NCBI GenBank assembly: GCA_030691775.1
Contig: JAUYDN010000233.1
Coordinates: forward strand, 1 to 5,586
Length of the DNA stretch: 5,586 nt
From: Dehalococcoidia bacterium
GTDB taxonomy: Bacteria; Chloroflexota; Dehalococcoidia; Dehalococcoidales; Fen-1064
Reading direction: 5' to 3'
Shown here: in pieces, positions 1-5,586 of the stretch
Layout: each line of letters begins with the position of its first letter
How positions within the stretch are numbered: position 1 is the first letter of the stretch
Made by a program: the position numbers and the translations under genes
The notes under the pieces: generated by a model
The model's database searches: none
Told to the model about the DNA's origin: nothing
Seen by the model: only the letters and a program-made list of their open reading frames with translations

Positions 1-14
1 AGGAAAAAGAAAAG

Positions 15-22
15 AAAGGAGG
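15..22 (+). promoter_or_regulatory. Shine-Dalgarno of the solute-binding lipoprotein gene
   Basis: AAAGGAGG lies 6 nt before the ATG at 29 and closely matches the anti-Shine-Dalgarno sequence, which fixes the start of the gene. The first 27 bases of the window are all purines, so the leader should be unstructured and easily bound by ribosomes. No promoter for this gene is visible because the window begins here. Confidence 0.85.
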
Positions 23-28
23 AGAAGC

Positions 29-1837
29 ATGAAAAGGTTACTCTGGTTAGGGATTGCGAGCCTTATAGTACTGGCACTGGTACTAGGCTCCTGCGGCGGG
101 GGTGAAACCGTACAACCGCCTGCCACCCAGACCACCGGTACTACCCCTGCGACTACAACCCCCACCACTCCTGCAACGACAACCCCCACCACCACACCCG
201 TCCAACCTGCACCGGGGACAAGAGAGGAACCAAAATACGGTGGTACTCTCCGTGTTCTTGGCACCTCACCCACTGTCGACCCCCTGTCGTGGGACCCGGC
301 TGACTGGGCATGGAAGGTTTCCCAGGACACCACGTTCTATTTCGAACACCTGCTCGGTGGAGACCTGGACAAAGGACCGCGTGGCACCAAAGAATTTGAC
401 TTTTTAGCAAGTGACTGGATTCCGGATCCTATCATCCGGGGTGTGCTGGCGGAAAGCTGGGAAATCCAGACCAACCCGCTGGCGCTGGTATTCCGTCTGC
501 GGAAGGGCGTCTACTGGCAGGCAAAACAGGGTGTCATGGCTTCCAGAGAGTTCGAAGCTAAGGACGTTGTCTACAGCATGACGCGTTTATTCACCAGCCC
601 CAAGCAGATTGCCCTGTACATGGGCGGACCAACCCGCTGGGAAGTGAGGGATAAGTACACCGCCGTCTGCTACATGGATACCTTCTTCGCCAACTGGAAA
701 TACGCCATCGGTCACGGCTACTACGATGTCATCGCTCCGGAAGAGGTAGTGAAAGCCGGCATCGCCGACTGGCGGAACCACACCGGCACGGGTCCCTATA
801 TGATTACCGACTACGTAAGCGCCAGTTCCCAGACCTATACCAAAAACCCTAACTACTGGGACAAGGAGACAATCAACGGCAAGCGGTACCAGTTGCCCTA
901 CGCCGATAGGATTATCATCCTTATCATGAAAGATGAATCCACGCGCCTGGCAGCGCTTCGAACGGGTAAAGTGGACCTGTCCCTGACTAATGATTGGAAA
1001 TTCGTTGATACCCTCAAGCAGACGAGCCCAGAACTGAAGATGAACAAATCCCTGGGTACTGGCGGCGGTATGCTGGCGTTGAGAATGGACACTAAACCCT
1101 TCGACGATATCCGGGTACGACGAGCACTCAACATGGCTGTCAATAAGCAAGGCCTCATCGATACGCTGTACAACGGCAATGGCGTGATACTGCACTATCC
1201 GTTTGCCAACAACTGGCCTGGTCTCTTTACCCCGATGGAACAACTGCCCACGTCTGCCCGGGAGCTTTATGTCTACGATAAGGAGAAAGCCAAGAAGCTA
1301 CTGGCTGAGGCTGGATACCCCAACGGCTTCATCGTCAAAGCCATGGTCTCGAACGCTTCGGCCGCCGTTGACTGGGCGTCATACGTGGCAGCCAATCTGG
1401 CTGAAGTCGGTGTCAAGCTGGACTTGATGCCAATTGAGTACGCTCAGACTGTGAGCGCCCAGATCACTAAGACACATACGCCAGCGTTCTTCTTCACCAG
1501 CAGTCACGGCAACCCGATTGCGGTGCTCCGTAAGAATTTCCTGCCCGGTCAGCAATGGAACCCCTATATATTTGATGATAAGTCGTTTACGGATAGATAC
1601 ACCGCGGTGATAGCTAATCCCAACGATGCAGAACGGGATAAGGTATTGAAAGAACTCAATGTCTATGCTATTGACCAGGCACCTGCCATCTGGTTGCCTA
1701 CGCAGGCGTACTTCACCTACTGGTGGCCCTGGGTGAAGAACTACTACGGCGAACTCTACAGCGGCTCTCTGACCTGGGCTCCCATTCTAACCCGAATCTG
1801 GGTTGACCAGGACTTGAAGAAGAAGATGGGCTATTAA
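29..1837 (+). CDS. ABC transporter substrate-binding lipoprotein, family 5 (peptide/nickel type)
   Basis: This gene encodes a 602-residue extracytoplasmic solute-binding protein of an ABC importer, in the class typified by oligopeptide- and dipeptide-binding proteins (SBP_bac_5). Residues 1-22 form a lipoprotein signal: positively charged MKR, a hydrophobic stretch, then the lipobox L19-G-S-C22, so Cys22 should be lipidated and anchor the protein to the membrane. Residues about 27-65 are a low-complexity Thr/Pro linker. The binding domain starts near KYGGTLRV (about residue 69). It shows the usual family landmarks: LAESWEI, FRLRKGVYW and AKDVVYS, then GTGPYMITDY with NPNYW, then DDIRVRRALNMAVNK, and AKKLLAEAGYPNG. 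The length is normal for the family and the ORF is intact. The ligand cannot be read from sequence; family 5 includes binders of peptides, nickel, sugars and opines. No permease or ATPase gene follows, so partners lie upstream or elsewhere. The neighbouring oxidoreductases suggest, but do not show, that the ligand is their substrate. Confidence 0.93.
   Translation: MKRLLWLGIASLIVLALVLGSCGGGETVQPPATQTTGTTPATTTPTTPATTTPTTTPVQPAPGTREEPKYGGTLRVLGTSPTVDPLSWDPADWAWKVSQDTTFYFEHLLGGDLDKGPRGTKEFDFLASDWIPDPIIRGVLAESWEIQTNPLALVFRLRKGVYWQAKQGVMASREFEAKDVVYSMTRLFTSPKQIALYMGGPTRWEVRDKYTAVCYMDTFFANWKYAIGHGYYDVIAPEEVVKAGIADWRNHTGTGPYMITDYVSASSQTYTKNPNYWDKETINGKRYQLPYADRIIILIMKDESTRLAALRTGKVDLSLTNDWKFVDTLKQTSPELKMNKSLGTGGGMLALRMDTKPFDDIRVRRALNMAVNKQGLIDTLYNGNGVILHYPFANNWPGLFTPMEQLPTSARELYVYDKEKAKKLLAEAGYPNGFIVKAMVSNASAAVDWASYVAANLAEVGVKLDLMPIEYAQTVSAQITKTHTPAFFFTSSHGNPIAVLRKNFLPGQQWNPYIFDDKSFTDRYTAVIANPNDAERDKVLKELNVYAIDQAPAIWLPTQAYFTYWWPWVKNYYGELYSGSLTWAPILTRIWVDQDLKKKMGY
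146..193 (+). repeat. Two tandem 24-nt units inside the lipoprotein linker
   Basis: Two adjacent 24-base units (146-169 and 170-193) each encode PATTTPTT (residues 40-47 and 48-55). They differ only at a few synonymous third positions. They form the core of the Thr/Pro-rich linker between the lipidated cysteine and the folded binding domain. Such linkers act as flexible, possibly glycosylated, spacers on the cell surface. The in-frame tandem structure suggests growth by unit duplication, so its length may vary between strains. Confidence 0.75.
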
Positions 1838-1863
1838 GCGTCTTTTTCTACTCGTTGATGAGA

Positions 1864-1885
1864 GGGAGGGGTGTACACCCCTCCC
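1864..1885. terminator. GC-rich perfect inverted repeat, candidate terminator
   Basis: A perfect 22-nt palindrome centred between 1874 and 1875, with core AGGGGTGTACACCCCT, begins 27 nt after the lipoprotein stop codon. As RNA it would form a stem of about 9 bp, almost all G-C, closed by a GUAC tetraloop. Its position between a finished gene and the next promoter fits a transcription terminator. It is not followed by a clean T run (the next bases are CCCTCCTGTTCAT), so it may be an atypical terminator, a 3'-end stabiliser, or a dyad bound by a protein. Confidence 0.45.
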
Positions 1886-1913
1886 CCTCCTGTTCATAAC
1901 CCCCTGCCAAGAT

Positions 1914-1943
1914 TTGACAAGTCTTTAGGAGCGCAGATATACT
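1914..1943 (+). promoter_or_regulatory. Sigma-70-type promoter for the oxidoreductase genes
   Basis: A consensus -35 box TTGACA (1914-1919) is followed after 18 nt by the -10 box TATACT (1938-1943), which matches the consensus TATAAT at five of six bases. Transcription would start near 1950, giving a leader of about 50 nt before the ATG at 2002. It lies downstream of the candidate terminator, so the oxidoreductases appear to be transcribed separately from the lipoprotein gene. A small imperfect hairpin (CCAC 1953-1956 with GTGG 1966-1969) lies at the start of the leader. I do not recognise an operator. Confidence 0.7.
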
Positions 1944-1986
1944 TTGAGCATTCCACGGTTATCCGGTGGGGATTATTGCATCAGAC

Positions 1987-1993
1987 GGGAGGA
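1987..1993 (+). promoter_or_regulatory. Shine-Dalgarno deciding the start at 2002
   Basis: GGGAGGA ends 8 nt before the ATG at 2002. The reading frame is open further upstream to a GTG at 1966, but that codon has no good ribosome-binding site and lies only some 16 nt from the predicted transcription start. Family alignment also supports the ATG, because the protein then begins a few residues before the LFSPIKVGAVTVRNRIV segment, as in related enzymes. Confidence 0.8.
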
Positions 1994-2001
1994 TTTTCAA
2001 A

Positions 2002-3978
2002 ATGGCAGACCAGTTCAAAATCTTGTTCAGTCCCATAAAGGTCGGAGCGGTAACAGTGCGCAACCGCATCGTTGTGCCCGGGCATTTTCCAGCGCTGAAC
2101 GAGCTGGATACCCTGCCCGGCGAGCGCATTACCGCCTACTGGGAATCCAAAGCCAGGGGCGGTGCGGGCATGATTTGTACCGGTATCTGGGGTGTGCATC
2201 CCAGCAGTCCCACACCCACACGTTTAGACTTTTTTGACTACCGCAAGCTCACCAGCCCCCTGCAGATACCTGCTGGCATCGACCGGCTGAAGAGAACAGC
2301 CGAAGCAATCAAGAAGCACGGCGCTTGCTTCATGGTACAGCTCTGGCACGGCGGAGCGCAGGCTTACGGCACCTCCCACTACGGCGACCCGGTCTGGGCG
2401 CCATCGGCGGTACGCCGTTACACCAGCTCGAATGCACCCCACGCTATGACCAAAGACGAAATCAAGTCGCTGGTTGAAGCGTTCGCCGCGGAGGCATTAC
2501 GCGCCAAACAAGCCGGCATCGATGGCGTGGAGATACACGGTGCTCATGGCTATCTGTTTACCCAGTTCCTCTCACCGACGACCAACAAGCGTGAAGACGA
2601 ATACGGTGGTGATGATGAAGGTCGCACCCGTTTTGCGGTTGAAGTGACGGATGCCATCCGTGCGATGGTTGGCAAAGACTTCGTGGTCGGCATCAGGGTT
2701 TCGGTAGACATTCTTTCCGGCGGGGGCTATTCCGCCGAGGATATGAAGAGAATGGCGGCGATTCTGGTGAAGAAAGGCAACCTCGATTACATGGCGACCG
2801 GTGCCGGCATCCCGCCCACCTATTTCCCACTCGGCTCACTAATGTACCACGCCGCCGCGCTGAAACAGGTCGTTGATATTCCGGTTATCGGCGGTGGGAG
2901 GGTGACCGACCCGCTTCAAGCGGAACAGATATTGAACAAATACTGGTGCGACATGGTATTTATGAACCGCGCTTTAATCTGTGACCCGGAGCTTCCTAAC
3001 AAGGCGCGGGAAGGCAGGCTGGATGAAATCCGGCGCTGTATGGGTGATTCGGAAGGTTGCTGGATGCGTGTTTCGCAGGACCGTAATCATCAGGGCGTTT
3101 CCTGTTCTTACAATCCCACGGTTGGCAAGGAGACCATCCCCGGCTGGCTGGAGCTTATCCCGGCGAAGGTGAAGAAGCGGGTGATGGTTATCGGTGGCGG
3201 ACCGGCGGGGTTGGAGATGGCGCGCGTGGCAAAAGCTAGAGGGCATGACGTTTCGCTCTGGGAAAAAAGCGACGATTTGGGCGGTATGGTGAACATCGCG
3301 GCGAAAGCCCCCAGTAGAGAAGACTTGCTGGAATTACCCCGTTACTATAAATACCAGATGAAACTGCTCGGTGTGGATGTTCACCTGAAAACGGAAGTGA
3401 CTCCGGAAATGGTCCTCAGCGAAAATCCGGATGTGGTCGTGGTTGCCACTGGCTCAGTGCCGCTCGTTCCGGATGACATCGAGGGTGTTAACCAGGATAA
3501 CGTTATTACCAGCGTCCGCGATGTGCTTACGGGCAACGCTCAGGTCGGGCAGAACGTACTCATCGTCGATTACCAGCGTCACATACAGGGATTGAGCACG
3601 GCGGATTTCCTCGTCCAGCAGGGGAAAAACGTGCAGGTCGTCTTCCCGCTGGCTGAACCGGGACCGGATATGGAGGGGATAACACAGATGGCGCTTCTGC
3701 GCAGGCTCAACTCTATGGGCGTCAAGCTCATCCCGCACACGGTGTTGAGGAAAATCGAAGGGAACACCGTTTACATCTCCGAACCGATGTCAGAGGAACT
3801 GACTCCGATAGAGAATATCGATACGGTGATACTCTCCTACGGGGGCACTGAAAACAACAGTCTGTACTATGCTCTGCGGGGAAAGGTTAAGGAGTTGTAC
3901 AACATCGGCGATAGCCGCGGTGTGCGCAAGGTTCTGTGGGCAACCAATGACGGTGCAACATTGGCGAGGGAAATTTAA
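2002..3978 (+). CDS. Old yellow enzyme-type FMN/Fe-S/FAD oxidoreductase (2,4-dienoyl-CoA reductase / enoate reductase class)
   Basis: This gene encodes a 658-residue cytoplasmic multi-cofactor flavoenzyme. In this family electrons from NAD(P)H normally pass FAD to [4Fe-4S] to FMN and reduce an activated C=C bond; trimethylamine dehydrogenase relatives run oxidatively. Residues about 5-335 are the OYE TIM barrel: RNRIVVPGHF, Q113-L-W-H116, then E177-I-H179-G-A-H182-G-Y184 carrying the expected proton-donor Tyr, SPTTNKREDEYGG, IRVS, the phosphate-binding GGGR near 300, and NRALICDPELPNK. The iron-sulfur segment reads C346-x2-D349-x3-C353-x14-C368-SYNP, with Asp in place of the usual second Cys and a longer last spacer. 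Residues about 390-658 are the FAD/NAD(P) domain: GGGPAGLE at 398-405, E421, DLGGM, ATGS at 482-485, and a final IGD at 635-637. The inner nucleotide fold (IVDYQRHIQG, about 521-530) lacks GxGxxG, recalling trimethylamine dehydrogenase. Length is typical and the ORF is intact. The class is secure; the substrate is unknown. Confidence 0.92.
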   Translation: MADQFKILFSPIKVGAVTVRNRIVVPGHFPALNELDTLPGERITAYWESKARGGAGMICTGIWGVHPSSPTPTRLDFFDYRKLTSPLQIPAGIDRLKRTAEAIKKHGACFMVQLWHGGAQAYGTSHYGDPVWAPSAVRRYTSSNAPHAMTKDEIKSLVEAFAAEALRAKQAGIDGVEIHGAHGYLFTQFLSPTTNKREDEYGGDDEGRTRFAVEVTDAIRAMVGKDFVVGIRVSVDILSGGGYSAEDMKRMAAILVKKGNLDYMATGAGIPPTYFPLGSLMYHAAALKQVVDIPVIGGGRVTDPLQAEQILNKYWCDMVFMNRALICDPELPNKAREGRLDEIRRCMGDSEGCWMRVSQDRNHQGVSCSYNPTVGKETIPGWLELIPAKVKKRVMVIGGGPAGLEMARVAKARGHDVSLWEKSDDLGGMVNIAAKAPSREDLLELPRYYKYQMKLLGVDVHLKTEVTPEMVLSENPDVVVVATGSVPLVPDDIEGVNQDNVITSVRDVLTGNAQVGQNVLIVDYQRHIQGLSTADFLVQQGKNVQVVFPLAEPGPDMEGITQMALLRRLNSMGVKLIPHTVLRKIEGNTVYISEPMSEELTPIENIDTVILSYGGTENNSLYYALRGKVKELYNIGDSRGVRKVLWATNDGATLAREI

Positions 3979-3983
3979 TATTA

Positions 3984-4065
3984 AGCTATAAGCATTAAGC
4001 TGATAGCTATCAACAACTAAAGACAACACAAATCTTAAAGCTGAACGCTGACAGCTGAATGCTGA
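3984..4065. repeat. Degenerate heptanucleotide tandem repeats between the two oxidoreductase genes
   Basis: The 109-nt gap holds two blocks with an exact 7-nt period. In the first, AGC recurs at 3984, 3991, 3998 and 4005 (units AGCTATA, AGCATTA, AGCTGAT, AGCTATC). In the second, GCTGA recurs at 4040, 4047, 4054 and 4061 (units GCTGAAC, GCTGACA, GCTGAAT, GCTGAAA). The blocks are separated by an AC-rich spacer (4012-4036) and are out of phase with each other by one base. The first block ends in a perfect 12-nt palindrome, TGATAGCTATCA at 4001-4012. Related AGCTGA-type heptamers occur as intergenic repeats in several bacterial groups; whether this is the same family needs a genome search. No protein is encoded here. 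Confidence 0.7.
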
Positions 4066-4075
4066 AACATCCTGG

Positions 4076-4082
4076 AAAGGAG
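4076..4082 (+). promoter_or_regulatory. Shine-Dalgarno of the second oxidoreductase gene
   Basis: AAAGGAG ends 5 nt before the ATG at 4088. An earlier ATG at 4083 overlaps it in another frame but reaches a stop after two codons, so 4088 is the real start. No promoter of its own is apparent in the gap, so the gene is probably co-transcribed from the promoter near 1914-1943. Confidence 0.8.
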
Positions 4083-4087
4083 ATGGC

Positions 4088-5586
4088 ATGAAACTGCAGG
4101 AACCAATCACAATCAAGAGCATGACCTTGAAGAACCGCATCGCGATGGCGCCGTTCGCCAACTACCCCCGGAATATGGTGGATGGCAGTATCAATGAGCT
4201 GACATTGAAATGGTACATGGCACGGGCGAAGGGCGGTGCCGGTTTCATCATGCACGGTCCCGCCCGCGTTCAGCCGCACCAGATTCCGATGTTCGCTAAA
4301 CAGAACGAGGTCATCCACTCGTATGACTGCAAGATGGGGGTGCAGGTGGTAGGACCCGGCCCGATGAGCGGCTTCGGACCCTCTTTACCGCCCTATCCGG
4401 ATGCTATCCACGGCAGGCTGGGGTTGTTTGAATACCAGACCGGGCAATACAACCAGGTCCACGAGATGACGACGGAAGAAGTGGAGCAGATGGAAGACCT
4501 GCTGGCCGGTCTCGCCAGGAATGCCAAGGACGCCGGGTTTGATTGTGTGGAACTGCACTGCACGCACGGTGCGGCATCGATGGCGGCGGCGTTCGTTTCC
4601 CCGTATTATAACCGCCGTACGGATAAATATGGCGGTTCATGGGAGAACCGGACGCGCTTCGCCTGCAATGTCATCCGCAAGATGAGAAAAACGGTGGGAG
4701 ATAGCTACCCGCTTTTCGTGAGAATAAGCGCTGATAACTTATTGGGTAAACGCGGCGTGACCATCGAGGATTCCTGTAACTACGTGGTGCCCGCCCTCGA
4801 AGAAGCCGGGGTGGATTGCTTCGATGTCTCCCAGGGCTCGATGATACACACGCCGCAGGGGATTATCCTGCCGGGTTACTACCCGCGTGATTGTTTCATC
4901 TACCTGGCGGAGGCAGTGAAGAAGGTCACGAAGTTACCGGTTATCGGCGTGGGCAGGATTGTGGACATGGAAGCGGCAGAGCGGATGTTGCAGGAGGGTA
5001 AAGCGGATATTATTTTTATGGGTCGTCAGCTTACTTGCGACCCGGATACGCCGAAAAAGTTCTTCGAAGGCAGACCCGAGGACATCCGCAAGTGCATCGG
5101 GTGTGTTTACGCGGAGCCTCAGCCCGGTGGTGGCAACGGTATTTGCGGGCGGCCGTGCGCCATTAACTACGATATCCACGATAACCCCATTCCCCTTACC
5201 CCTGCCACCAAAACCAAAAAGGTGATGGTCATTGGTGGTGGTGTAGGCGGTATGGAGGCGGCGCGGATTGCTACCGAACGCGGTCACCAAGTGACTTTGT
5301 TTGAAAAGGAACCTTTACTCGGCGGGATGGTGGCGGCGCTGGCGAAAACGAAACTCACTGCTGAGTTCCAGAATGTTATCGATTACCTGGGCACGCAGAT
5401 GCGCAAGCTCAAGGTTGACGTGCGGGTATGCAAGGAAGCAACCGCGGCAGATGTGCAGACGATGAAGCCGGATGTGGTCATTGTCGCCTGCGGCTCGTCC
5501 ATGATAGTGCCGGAGATAGCCAGGGGTAAACCCGGTGTTATGGACCACATCGAAGCCTGTAACAATCAGCGCGCCATCGGACAGCG
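4088..5586 (+). CDS. Second, diverged OYE-type FMN/Fe-S/FAD oxidoreductase, 3' end cut off by the window
   Basis: This open frame runs from the ATG at 4088 to the window end (499 codons plus 2 nt). It is a paralogue of the preceding gene, lacking only the C-terminal part of its FAD/NAD(P) domain. The TIM barrel spans about residues 1-325: LKNRIAMAPFANYP, SPYYNRRTDKYGG (171-183), VRIS, the phosphate-binding GVGR near 287-290, and MGRQLTCDPDTPKK. Two catalytic positions differ from the family. The usual Q-x-x-H motif reads Q86-V-V-G89 within VQVVGPGP, and the H-G-A-H-G-Y motif reads H157-C-T-H160-G-A162, so the proton-donor Tyr is Ala. The iron-sulfur region has four cysteines in an altered pattern, C336-x2-C339-x13-C353-x3-C357, followed by AINY. 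The FAD-binding GGGVGGME starts near 383, then FEKEPLLGGM and the ACGS counterpart of ATGS near 467. The fold and cofactor class are secure. The reaction is uncertain: it may use different chemistry or act as a partner subunit of the upstream enzyme. Confidence 0.9.
   Translation, partial: MKLQEPITIKSMTLKNRIAMAPFANYPRNMVDGSINELTLKWYMARAKGGAGFIMHGPARVQPHQIPMFAKQNEVIHSYDCKMGVQVVGPGPMSGFGPSLPPYPDAIHGRLGLFEYQTGQYNQVHEMTTEEVEQMEDLLAGLARNAKDAGFDCVELHCTHGAASMAAAFVSPYYNRRTDKYGGSWENRTRFACNVIRKMRKTVGDSYPLFVRISADNLLGKRGVTIEDSCNYVVPALEEAGVDCFDVSQGSMIHTPQGIILPGYYPRDCFIYLAEAVKKVTKLPVIGVGRIVDMEAAERMLQEGKADIIFMGRQLTCDPDTPKKFFEGRPEDIRKCIGCVYAEPQPGGGNGICGRPCAINYDIHDNPIPLTPATKTKKVMVIGGGVGGMEAARIATERGHQVTLFEKEPLLGGMVAALAKTKLTAEFQNVIDYLGTQMRKLKVDVRVCKEATAADVQTMKPDVVIVACGSSMIVPEIARGKPGVMDHIEACNNQRAIGQ

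Noticed and set aside
102..407. Pro/Arg-rich frame overlapping the start of the lipoprotein gene
   Set aside because: The Pro-rich content is the Thr/Pro linker read out of frame; there is no ribosome-binding site or domain.
587..1243. 218-codon open frame on the - strand inside the lipoprotein gene
   Set aside because: It is antisense to a well-supported gene, and its translation shows no recognisable domain or motif; it is a shadow of the codon usage of the real gene.
1953..1969. Small leader hairpin (CCAC with GTGG) as a riboswitch or attenuator
   Set aside because: The stem is short with a bulge and there is no conserved aptamer-like structure or T tract; the leader of about 50 nt is too short for most riboswitches.
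1966..2001. GTG start giving the first oxidoreductase 12 extra N-terminal residues
   Set aside because: It has no suitable Shine-Dalgarno, while the ATG at 2002 has GGGAGGA at 8 nt, and family members begin close to that ATG.
1944..2237. 97-codon frame overlapping the start of the first oxidoreductase
   Set aside because: It starts at a TTG next to the promoter -10 box, has no Shine-Dalgarno, and is out of frame with the conserved enzyme.
3790..4318. Two - strand open frames crossing the oxidoreductase intergenic gap
   Set aside because: They overlap both real genes, and their Ser/Ala/Phe/Leu-rich stretches come from the heptamer repeats read backwards.

Overview
The window looks like part of a bacterial chromosome, most likely from an uncultured Chloroflexota lineage such as Dehalococcoidia. 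That guess rests on three things: the style of the lipoprotein substrate-binding protein (short signal peptide, LGSC lipobox, long Thr/Pro linker, family-5 solute-binding domain), its position beside tandem flavin oxidoreductases of the old yellow enzyme (OYE) class, and the moderate GC content. It is inference from resemblance; there is no marker gene here to prove it.

Layout: all three genes lie on the + strand. (1) 29-1837 is a complete ABC-transporter solute-binding lipoprotein with a near-perfect Shine-Dalgarno. (2) 1838-2001 is an intergenic region holding a perfect 22-nt GC-rich inverted repeat, which may be a terminator, followed by a strong sigma-70-type promoter (TTGACA, 18 nt, TATACT). 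(3) 2002-3978 is a complete 658-residue OYE-type FMN/[4Fe-4S]/FAD oxidoreductase of the 2,4-dienoyl-CoA reductase / enoate reductase / trimethylamine dehydrogenase class. (4) 3979-4087 is a 109-nt gap containing two blocks of a degenerate heptanucleotide repeat. (5) 4088 to the window end is a second, diverged paralogue of the same class, cut off by the window edge after about 500 residues.

How they may work together: the lipoprotein would capture an oligopeptide-like or other organic solute outside the membrane. The two cytoplasmic flavoenzymes would reduce, or oxidise, an unsaturated or otherwise activated organic substrate using NAD(P)H-linked electrons passed FAD to Fe-S to FMN. No permease or ATPase gene is present, and the oxidoreductases have their own promoter, so a functional link between transporter and enzymes is only suggested by proximity.

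The most notable points are in the two enzymes. The first has Asp where the second iron-sulfur cysteine normally sits. The second keeps four cysteines in a changed order and has lost the usual catalytic Tyr and an active-site His. The pair may therefore have divided roles or changed chemistry. I see no mobile element, CRISPR array, tRNA or rRNA.
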